Assembly (NCBI GenBank): GCA_030765045.1
Contig: CM060967.1
Coordinates: 148,913,751-148,977,750 of the forward strand
Source of the DNA: Tenodera sinensis
Lineage: Eukaryota > Arthropoda > Insecta > Mantodea > Mantidae
Length of the DNA: 64,000 nucleotides
Direction: 5' to 3'
Under the pieces are notes generated by a model. The model did no database searches and was not told the DNA's origin. It worked only from the letters and a program-made list of their open reading frames with translations. Of this stretch, positions 26,150 through 37,400 are shown piece by piece. Both the position numbers and the translations under genes were made by a program. Each line of letters starts with the position of its first letter. The first letter of the stretch is position 1.

Positions 26150-26592
26150 GAGGGTATCAAGATCGACAGGAGACATTCAGGGTCGATCATGATGGCATGA
26201 TCCATAGAACATAAAACAATTGGCAAAATAGCCAATCGGTTATTGTAACTATGTGCTAACTACGAAAAATAAATAGTTACCACCATAGGGCAAATTGAAT
26301 TTTGATTAAGGTCCGACACTTCGTTGTATATGGTTGCATAATCATATCGTCGGAGAAGAGAATCCACCGGTATTCTGATATTCAGTATAGTAATCTGAAT
26401 ACATGTGCAGTAGCATACATGAAAGAATTAAAAAGAAGATATAGGCTTTGTGAATAATTATAAGCAAAAAGAAGTGAGAAAATACTTCATATAGAAAATG
26501 CGAAGTCACCAAATTGATAACTTTGGGACATGTGAATGTTATGTGTTAAAAAGAAGATAATTTGTGCAAACAAATGATAATAAAGTTGGATT

Positions 26593-26624
<32 letters not shown>
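26150..26624 (+). pseudogene. Poly(A)-ended retrocopy of unknown transcript
   Basis: A run of 31 A at 26594-26624 is preceded about 11 nt upstream by AATAAA (gataataaagttggattc). That is the layout of a polyadenylated RNA copied into the genome. The upstream 450 nt has no long open frame and I do not recognise the source. The 5' limit is a guess; no TSD was found. Confidence 0.45.
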
Positions 26625-26626
<2 letters not shown>

Positions 26627-28263
26627 GAGATTGTCATTAAAAGCAATAACATCACGCAGGAATTCATTCACTTGCACCCACAACGCCCTGTAGACGAAAC
26701 TCATAGCTCAACAACGTAGCCACAACGTTTCATCACCGCAACAATAAAAACTGCTATACAGTGACAGGAAACTCGTACATTATTTTTTCAACAGAGGTTT
26801 CGTAAACTTCACTTGATGTATGAAAGTAACAATTTGTTATGCTGTATGACTTGCAACCATGCAAAAATATTTTTCTGTATATTTTACATACTGCTCTGTT
26901 ATCATTAGTACTGTTTACTTCAAAACAATTCCACATCTCTCATGTTTTATTCAATATCACTCATACAACGGTAAAAAAAATCTTAATAGACACTTAGTCA
27001 TATAGTAAACCCATAAGTTATGCACGGGCCCCAAGTTTGATTAGTGAAACACAAGCTAACAGACAGAAGAAAACAAGAAATCCATGTGCTGTATTATCTC
27101 ATGTCTTAAGTTCTGATTTGTTTTTCTGGATTCCCAGATTTTGGTCAACAGGTGGGCAACTGTAATGACCAAGAGTCACCAAGCCAGGTTACTGCAAAAA
27201 CATTATTCACTTTTGAAATGTAGAACTAGAAATGGAAAAATTCATTGCCATAGTCAGAATTTGATCCACAGATCTCATCTTCCACATCCTGGCTATGGCA
27301 CTGAATTGTGCATTACTGATTCTACTTTTAAAGTTTACCCAGACACAATTTGTGTATGTTAGAATAATCAATTACCATTGATTGGCCTGATATATGGAAA
27401 GTAAATTTGTCAGTTAGGTCAGCTTCAATCACAATTCAGTTAGTGCTGCATGTTTTATGAGTACCTCTACTCCTTCCCCCATTATTTTGCATGTCTATGG
27501 AATGTTGCATTCATTCAGTCACAGGATATGCAACAACATCTATCAAGAACTATAGCCCAGCAACTCTGGATTCCTTTCATTCTTTTTCTAGCTGAACACA
27601 ACTTTCAATTATGTAAAATTAAAATTTAAAAGTATTAAAAAGCTATCGAAGGTTTATCTCAAAGTATTAGACATATTTTGAGAACACCAAATATCGAGAG
27701 TATCGAGTATTGGCGGTATCCAAGTCCCATTCTTAGTTTCAACACTCTTCACATAATCTTGCAACATTTGGGGAAACATTCCACCAAGTTATGGCTGGAC
27801 CCATGGAGACACCCTGCAAGTAGTTTCCATTACCTCTAATAGTAGGGTGATGATAATGGTGGTGAATGAGAGGACCTACAGCTTTCACCATGCCCTGCAA
27901 ACCACATGGGACCTTGAAGATACATCACATAAGCTTCAGGTGAAGGCTTGGATAGACAGACTTGTACCTACCACCCCAATTCTCAGTACAAACTGGCACC
28001 CATTCCACCAGATGTACTGCATCACCTAATAGTGACTGTGGAGGATACACCCCATTTCAACACACACACTCAAATTCAGCCACAAAACAGTCAAGCTGTC
28101 CCTGCTGTATGTTTTTATGCTGTGCTCATTTCATGACGATATGGAAGTGTAGAATCAATTCCACAAGAAACACAGTGTTAAACTGTTTTACTGTGCAGCA
28201 TAGCAAAACTTTCGCAGGAACCTCGCTCTGCAGCTTATTCTACTGCCAATAGAAAAACAGTCC
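26625..28263. other. INTS10 downstream flank, nothing recognised
   Basis: Short ORFs at 27141-27362 and 27847-28252 show no domain. The INTS10 3' UTR must begin at 28263 and run to lower coordinates, but no clear AATAAA on the minus strand was seen within the first few hundred bases. Confidence 0.4.
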
Positions 28264-28423
28264 CTACTGAAGTGTCTCCACCAGAAGTTCTCTCTCTGTT
28301 GTCAGAAACTTAACAACAAGACAGTCAATAGGTTCATCACATCTTGCCACCTGTCGCTTCATTGCTAGCTTGAAATCTTCTTTCACTCCTTTATCTGCCC
28401 CACGAGTAGAAATCCGTCTTTGG
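28264..28423 (-). CDS. INTS10: INTS10 exon 13 (stop codon)
   Basis: 160 nt, acceptor gttttag/CCA. Joined to AG of exon 12 it reads SQRRISTRGADKGVKEDFKL, AMKRQVARC and ends ELLVETLQ then TAG. The TRG-x-x-KGVKEDF-x-LAM-x-RQV-x-RC block is nearly identical to vertebrate INTS10 and was the first evidence for the gene. It lies 8.2 kb from exon 12, across a large LTR insertion. Confidence 0.95.
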
Positions 28424-31400
28424 CTAAAACAAAACACACTTATCACTTAGTCATACTGGCCATACTATTTTATTGCCAAACTTTTCATAATGGGACCACA
28501 ATAATTGTCAGAGATTGAATTGTGCACAAAGTTACATATGTTTAAGATAGGAACAAAATTATAACGCTAGTATCTAACACTCCAGTTTTGAATAAATGAT
28601 TTGAGGAGTAAACCTTATGTGATTTTCTAGAGGAAATGGACCAAGATCATTTTCAATGCTGTCCAGCTATCATCAATGTGGCATCACTGAATTAAAAATG
28701 CTGGAGAGCAAGAGGATTTGGTTTCATTATCAGAAACCCAGCATTAGCCAACAACAACAAATTATAACCACAAGATCAGAATTCTTTTCAAATAGTGTGT
28801 TGTTGAAATAAATTCTACATTTAAATATTAATAACTGATGTAAATAAATACTTAATAAATGATTAGTCTTTCATTCAGTCTCATAACAATATAATTCATA
28901 AAATAAATACCTTATTATAATTTATTTATGCCAATAAACTTACTGCCCTTAAATAAATATTTTGTTGTTATTTTATGCCAACTAACTTAATTTTTTTTTA
29001 AACTCGCAAGCCAAGTGTGGCAATGTTTGAGAAGTAAAATCAGGACTGAAAAATTCAACACCACAGCTGGGATTTGAACCACGGATTCATATTTTCCCAG
29101 TAGAATCTTGGCATTAGAGATAAGTACCCTAAGGGAGACTTATAATCTTCAGTGCTTTATGTCCCAAATTTAATTAAATAACCTTTAGATCAGGTTGTTC
29201 CAAAACCACGAGTTTGAGTATGAGTACACGTGAGTACGCAGGAGCATTGCATGAGGCACAGCTGTTGGGGGAGTGGTAACAGAAGATTATAGCCAATAAG
29301 TCACTAAGCAAAGGTCATAGCAACCACTCATTCCCCATCACAGGTCTCTGCCAGTACCACGATGGCAGCTTACCCCAGAGCACAGCTGTGCTGCATTTTG
29401 CAAGCTTAGTCATGCAAGGTGGTGAGTATGCGGCTGCTCACTGGCAAGCAGCTCGGGTGGAACACATTGCTTTGGATGGTAATTGTTATTTAATGCAAAT
29501 CAACTTAATGATGGTTTTCTTAAACACACAAGTCATGTGTTGACAATACTTTGTTTCCCAATTTTGCTGTTAACTGCCAGGATCGTGTTAGTGCTGCCAG
29601 TGTGCTGGAATTTCTTCCTGTAGGAATTCTTTTACATGCCAGTAAATCTACTGACATCATAGGCAATGTATGTAACACCTGTTACATTAAGTATTTTTAC
29701 CTTAGCAGTTCATATATATAATGAGAAGAATGAAACCGACTTTTCTATAGCATAATTACAGATATTTGTGGTTCTAATTTTGTGCTATCACAAAATGGAC
29801 TCTAAATGTCATAAAAAGACTTTCAAACAAGCAAATGAGTTACTCGGCAGACAGTAAAATTCAACCACATTAACTTCCTTGTCTTTGTCCTCTAGTAGGT
29901 GATGCGGTTTTTTATTAAAGGAGAGTGCTTCATGGCTATGAAGAGTCTTGATGACTCTTATATTTTCTCTGGGCATGGTACAGAACAAGGCATATTACTG
30001 AACTCCATTTTTCGATTTGTTGAAATATTTATTTGCACCTTCGTAAACATATAACAATTATTGAGTTATAATACAATCTCAATACTTTTCTTTCACTGCT
30101 TCATACATTTTGGCACGTTTGGAGAGCAAGAGGATTAATGACTTTGTTGTCAGAAATCCAGCATTAGCTAACAACAAACAACATTTTGGCACGTTTGAAA
30201 TTATACATCATATGATTTACTGGAATCTCGCTAAACATGGCATCTAACTTCTTATAACAGGTCAATTTAAGAGTATTGTACTACATAATACAATATATAT
30301 TTCAATTTCTCGGAGTACTGCTAACAAATAACATCTTTCTCATACATATGCTAAGGTCAGAGAGTGTTGAATCTTCGATTTTTTGGAACCTCGCTGAGAA
30401 AAGCATCTGTCCCTCTTGAAAACGTAGATCCCAAGACGAACGGAAATTGATTCATTGTTATGACAGTAGCATTCAGATGCTGTCTTATTTAATGACACTT
30501 TTTGTGATGTGTCTGATGACGTCATATTTCGTCTATTACAATTAATCTTAAGATCAGAAGAAACTACAGTTCAAAAGTATTGGAAAGCACGAATGCTAAT
30601 GGCTTCATTGCCAGATGCAAGGCACTAGAAAACAACAACAACAACAATTAATCTAGGGCATGCCAAGAAAACAATGCCTATTTATATTTTTAATATTTCT
30701 AATATGATATTTATATAAATAATCATTGATTATATTATGAACAAATTGACATTTCAGACAACAACAAAATAATACTGGATAAACAGAGTCAAGTTCATGT
30801 TTGTTTTAAATACTTCTGGGGACTCGTATAATAACTGTCTCAGTCATTACACTTTATATCAATTAAAAATCTGAACTCTTAATTTTATATAATTGTTTGA
30901 AATTCATGAATAAATTAATCTAATACAGATGCACTTTCTTTTTATTTATATGTTCTTAATTTTATAGGCAGGCCAAACAAAAGCAGCTTGCAGGCCAGAT
31001 TTGGTCCCTGCGCCATAATTTGACACACCCTAGATTAAATGTATTATTTTATAAAAGACATTGATTATCTTACTGCATATGTCCTTGTAGGTGCAAGGGG
31101 AATATTAGAATACAGAAGGCTTTGTGCGACAGTCAAATCTTTTTGACCTTTGAGATTCCGTTCTCTTTGCACACTTAACATATTGGTGCAGTTTTTAAAT
31201 GATGATTAACACATAGCAGCAAGAATAATGTTCTTCTCAGAAAGATGGAATACTGTGATAGCAGACGCGATTCCTATCTACAGGGTCGAGGTAATGGATG
31301 GAATGCAAAAATCAATGTTTCTTTATCACAACATATTTATTCGTTAACACTTCGTTATTTTACACTCTCAGCACCATGTTAAATACTTAAACAACTTTAG

Positions 31401-34400
31401 GTTTTCGTAATTTGTTGGAATTTACACTGGATAAAAGTTTGGTGAAAGTTCCATGTTCACACGCTATCAAAACACGTCTTATCACCTTGAGCGTATAGAC
31501 GCTACTGAACTAGTTCTCGGCGTCCTTCTGATGCAACACCACCATTTTTGTATTCATCCGCGCAAATAGTTTTTATTATTGAACACAACAGACTATCTAG
31601 TAACAAGAAACCATTGGCTATCCTGAATATTAAAAATAAGTTCCTGATACACCCAAACAAGAATTAGAAATTTATACACTTTTAACAAACATTTATATGA
31701 ACGATATTCTATTGGGGTCTAATATTCTGTCTCATATGCCCCTTGTTTTGTTTTTCAAGTTGTCACCTATATTTACAATCTTGAAACACAATACAATACT
31801 TCTCCCTACTCCTCTGATTCAATCACTTTATACAATTTTTTTTTTTTCTTTTCTTTACAGTCTTCTTCACTGTTTGTCTTTGTCTTTTGTTTTGGCATGA
31901 TACAGCATGTCTTTATAAATTTCACATATTCAATTACTACACAATACATTCAGTTATTATACAATACATATTCAGTTATTGTACAACACATTTAGTTATT
32001 ACACAACATGTCCAATTATTATACAATACATATTCAGTTATTGTACAATATATCTAGCTATCATACCACATATGTTCTGTTATTATACAATACATATTCA
32101 GTTATTACACAATACATATTCAGTTTTTGTACAACACATTTAGTTATTACTCAACATATCCAGTTATTACACAATATATCCAGTTATCATACAATACATA
32201 TTCAGTTATTGTACAACACATATTCAGTTCTTATACAACACATACTCAGTTATTGTACATTTGACATTGACATAAATATAATTTAATGTGCATCATGGTT
32301 TATTATGTGGTTTTTGACTTATACTCTTTGTTATGAGGAGAGAAAAACAGGATACAAATTTTGAGCTAATGATTATGATCATGTTTATGGCAATATTTTA
32401 TTCATTTCTTTGCCTTGTAAGCTTATTATGTATAGGCAGGTCATTGAGTCAGTTCTTAAACTCTGATGTTACTAATGGTACTATTTTTCTTAATTGGGTT
32501 ATTATTCATTGTTGTTTGGTTCAACATTTCTTCGAGCTTAGCATTGGCTATATCCATCTTAATTCATGGGCATTGCTTTTCTGATCATGGTTTTCCTTAC
32601 TTCACTAATTGTCACTTCTTTGTCTCTTATTTCTATAAGAGAAAACCTCTATACTTATAATTATTCTGCAATTGTATTATTTTTCTTCTCAATTTACCCT
32701 CGACATCTTTGTGTTGAAATATTATATCTTTGTCATCATAATTGATTCCTTTTTATTTTTGTCCCTGACATCCTTATGTCAAAAACATATTATCTTTCGT
32801 CGCTATAATTCATCTCTTTAATGACAATTAGTGTCCTCATCTGTCTTTGTTGACAATGCTCTTTGTGGTCAATATAGCCAATGACTATGTTGATTTTCTT
32901 CTTTGTTGTAATTCCTAATCTGAACATAATTTTCTATAAGTAACCCATTAAAAATTGTTATTTTCCATCATCTCTACTATTCCTGCCTTACACATTTGTT
33001 GGCAAAGACTATTTGGTCCTTTCTTTGTATGGCTTTAATTTATTTTTATGGTATCTTCCTACCAACTTGCCATTTGTATTCTGTAGCTCATACGTGTGGT
33101 CACCCAGCTGTTTTGTTATGACCAGTGGTTCCATCTTTTTCTCTGTGTAGCCATCATGGTGTCGATGTCAATTGTCTAATGCTTAGGGTTTGTGTTGTTG
33201 GTCATCCATTCAGTTGGGACAAACTTAGTTGTTGTAATTTCCCTGAGTGTTGGTGGTGGTTGTTGTTTCTGTATTCTGTGCAGCATCTGCCCTATTTGTC
33301 ACATTTTCATCTACTTCCTGCTGTCTTATGTTGTCAGTGTACCATTGGTTTCTGCCCCTTTGACGTGAACCCCTATTGTATGACGGCCTTTGGCTGTTCA
33401 AATATTCCCTACAGAATCGTATATGATTCACTTGATGGGTACGGTCTCCTGGTCTCCCACGATCATATCTATGCGTTCTGTATCTCGATTCACCCCTCGG
33501 TATTGTGTCGTGGTACCGCTGTCTTGTGTTCTCCATCCTCTCGCCATGATTATGTGGTTGTGGGAAATGGTGTGCCCCTCTCCCCCTTTCATGGGTGCTC
33601 CAAGTATTTCTATGTTCTCCCTCACTCTGGTTGTTCGTAGCCGTGCTCCGGTTTAAGATGGGTGAGTTTGGGTGACCGTTCCTATGTCTATGCTCATTAG
33701 GCCGACCATTTTGTGTTTCGAAGGCTGTCAGCAATTCTATCATATCTGCAAAATCTACTGGCCTCGCAACAATTAACCCTGTTCTCACTGTGTCTGGGAA
33801 ATGTCTTGTTATGCTGGTAATTAGTTCTGCTTCCGACAAGTTGGGGTCTAATAGCTTTCCTTTGTTGGCTACTTTCATAAAATAATCGACTAGCGATAAC
33901 CCTTTGGTTGGATCATATCTACCTGTCGCTAGCTCTACCCTAGTTTGGTTTTGCTTAGCTGGGCCCCAATACCTTGATAGGAATAAATTTCTGAATGAGC
34001 TATATGACTCATGACCAGCTAGTGTTAACCTGAGCCATTCTAATGCCTTGTTTTTTAAGCTTTTCTTAACTATCATCATCCTAAGCTCATTTGGTATCCT
34101 TTTCACTTTAAAATATTCTTCCATCTCTTTAACAAAGAGTTTTGGATCGTCCCCCTTCTCCTCGTCAAATGTGGGTGGTGTGATTTCATGTAATATGCTG
34201 TTGGTGTAACATGTGTTATGTGTTGTGTCATTGTTTGGTTGTGAACCTCTTTCTCTGTATGGTGAGTCAACATTTTGTACATTATTCAAATAACTCTCAT
34301 CTTGTACATTACTTACATCTAAATCATCTTGCCTTTGTAGTGCATTCACAACATCATTTACATTAGCCAAACTTTCTTTCCCTTTTTTCATTTCTTCACA

Positions 34401-37400
34401 AATTGATTTTAAATCATTCTTTATTTCTAAGTGACTCTGTTTCATATCATTTATAGCATCTTGTTGTAAATGCACCACGTCATTCATCGTCTTAATTTTA
34501 GGAATTACAATTTGTTCTACAGTTTCATTAATAATGTCTTTCTTTACTACCTCAATCTCTTTCCTTAATTCCTCAGTTATTTCTGCTTTTACATTTGTAA
34601 TCTTACAGTCTACACTTGTATTACATTCTGTTATTTCCTCTCTACACCTAGCAATTTCTCCTTCTAATACAATCTTATTTTCTCTCATTTCTGATTCTAT
34701 TTTTCCCATCCTATCTCCTACGATTTCTACCCTAGCTTCTAAGGCTTCCTTTGTTTCATTTAAGTTTTTATGTACTAATTTTAAATTAGTTTCCATTACT
34801 TTCATATTTTCTTTACACTCCTGTCTTCCTAATTCTATTTTCTGTTCTAAATTCTGTCTCACTTCTTCCATTTTCTGACCTAAACTTTGTTCCATGTCCT
34901 GTTTTAATTCTGCGTTATTTTGTTCCATTTTCTGACCTAATTCTACCTTGTTTTGTTCCATTTTTTGACCTATTTCTTTTTTATTATTTTCCAAGTCCTC
35001 TCTCACTCCCTCTATTTTCTGACCTAAACTTTGTTCTAGTCTTTCAAACATGATCATTAATAACCTTTGGTCTTTCCCTATTTCCACCTGTTCCTCACTT
35101 TCTAATTCTACCTGATAACTAGGCCTATCTGCCCCTTCCCCCACTCCTGTTTCTATCTCTTTTCGCGACATTTTAATTTCTTTATTCAATTCACTTAAGG
35201 TTAAAAGTCCCACTACTTTGCCGCTTCTCAGTAACATAAAAATGGAAATAAACTGTATGTGAAAACAAAAAATTTTTGATCCTACTTTCTTTTTCCGTCG
35301 CTTCGTCCAGTTATTTACGTCTCCTGGGCAGTTGGCTTCGCTAGATGATCTCCGGTGTTTTTCCCACGTTGATTATCTGTGCATCGATGTTCTGATGGCG
35401 ATATCAAACGATGGTCTAATGGCATCTTCTTTCCATTGGACGCGGCGTCACTTGATGTTTTATCGTGATTTCAATTTTCGTAATTTTGCATTCCATCCTA
35501 AATTCGAGTTCCACGTTGGGTAAGCCATTTTGGTACAGTTTTTAAAGTGATTACTGGTAACATATAGCAGCAGGAATAATGTTCTTCTCAGAAAGATGGA
35601 ATACTGTGATAGCAGACGCGATTCCTATCTACAGGGTCGAGGTAATGGATGGAATGCATAAATCAATGTTTCTTTATCACAACATATTTATTCGTTAACA
35701 CTTCGTTATTTTACACTCTCAGCACCATGTTAAATACTTAAACAACTTTACGTTTTCGTAATTTGTTGGAATTTACACTGGATAAAAGTTTGGTGAAAGT
35801 TCCATGTTCACACGCTATCAAAACACGTCTTATCACCTTGAGCGTATAGACGCTACTGAACTAGTTCTCGGCGTCCTTCTGACGCAACACCGCCATTTTT
35901 GTATTCATCCGCGCAAATAGTATTTATTATTGAACACAACAGACTATCTAGTAACAAGAAAACATTGGCTATCCTGAATATTAAAAATAAGTTCCTGATA
36001 CACCCAAACAAGAATTAGAAATTTATACACTTTTAACAAACATTTATATGAACGATTTTCTATTGGGGTCTAATATTCTGTCTCAATATAAAAAAATGAA
36101 CAACCTTGTTGCATTTCGCTAAAGTTCTAAGTTTTCCGAAACTCACACACATAACAAGGGATATCTCCGAAATGGTTCACCCTACAAGAAAATTTATGGA
36201 GACATAAATTGTGTATTTTAGCAAGATCTACATTTTTTGTACAGTCCTCCAGACATTCTGGGGGTTGTGAGAGAGCGATGTGACCGCCAAAACATAAAAA
36301 TATGGTGCTCTCTAAAAAACGGTTACTATTACTGCTATTGCTCTCTTCAATATCATTGTGAAAAATATTGGAGAGCAAGAGGATTAATGACTTCATTGTC
36401 AGAAATCCAGCATTAGCTAACAACATAAAAGACATTGCGATTATGTTCACTAATAACATTACTCTTTTCACAGGATTAGTTTTGCGAAAGGCCTGTATGG
36501 CTTTGCATGAAAAACACAATATATACCTGTCTGCTTTTGTGTTACTTATCTGTGCTATGATAACCAGTAAAAGTTAAAAAAGGTGAAAATGTTTACCTGG
36601 TTAGTTGGATAGATGGCATGATATCCAACATGACATTTCCTCCTTGATCAGTAGAAAGGTACATGAACTCTTCCAACACATCTATGTTTACCACATAATG
36701 CTGGAAGAGACCATATGAGAATGTTCCTTGCTGACGAATTCTTTCTATCAGATATACCATTAAGTCTTCTTCTAGTGGCCAATCATACTGTAGCAATGTG
36801 ATCATGTGGCCAATGGCTAGATCATTATCTGGCCTTGGTTTCGAAAAGCACTGAAACTGTACATAAATGTTACATAGTAATTTTACACAAAGAAACACTT
36901 TATTTTAAATAACCCTGAGTCAGGTATAACAAATGTTCAAGTATCTTCTTTTTTGGAACTTTGGAAACAGTGTTGTAATAATCAATTTAAACCAAAAAGG
37001 TGAGTCGATTAATAACACCACACAACACTCATTATTTACCAAAACATGTTCCGGTAAATTATAAGTAAGTATTGTGTAGTGTATTAATCGACTCACCTTT
37101 TTGGTTTAAAATGTTCAAGTATTTCAAAATTACAACCATGTTGAGTTTTGCATATGCCAAAAACATTCATATTTTACAATGTTATTCACTACTAACTTGC
37201 AATACTGTTAAATCTGTTCATCGATGATATAATTGAACAACTCTAGATGGAAAATATACATTGTCCAATTATTAATACAGACATGACAGGTCACTTTTAG
37301 TGTTAGGTCTTGATGCAGCGTACTAACATAGATTCATTTCCAAAATTTCACTGGAATATCAATAACACAAGACTGGAGTATGCAGCATTGATGCATCAAC

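Larger units (their letters stand above)
31184..36085 (-). mobile_element. Ty3/Gypsy-type LTR retrotransposon, gag intact, pol deleted, 4-bp TSD
   Basis: 4902-bp element read on the minus strand. Order: 5' LTR (35531-36085), leader, 670-codon gag (33225-35237), a 49-codon remnant of the integrase C-terminus (33009-33155), a region with a minisatellite, a polypurine stretch next to the LTR (about 31736-31758), and the 3' LTR (31184-31734). LTRs begin TG and end CA, and ATAT flanks both sides (31180-31183 and 36086-36089). Protease, reverse transcriptase, RNase H and most of integrase are missing. By eye the LTRs differ at about ten substitutions plus small gaps, so the insertion is fairly recent. 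It lies in INTS10 intron 12, same strand as the gene. Confidence 0.92.

Noticed and set aside
31920..32270. CRISPR-like array
   Set aside because: Units are contiguous and imperfect with no unique spacers; it is a eukaryotic minisatellite inside a retrotransposon.
33125..33656. Plus-strand open frames of 171 and 88 codons
   Set aside because: They are antisense shadows of the minus-strand gag ORF.
34534..34878. 114-codon plus-strand ORF
   Set aside because: Antisense of the gag coiled-coil region; its composition follows from the heptad repeats.
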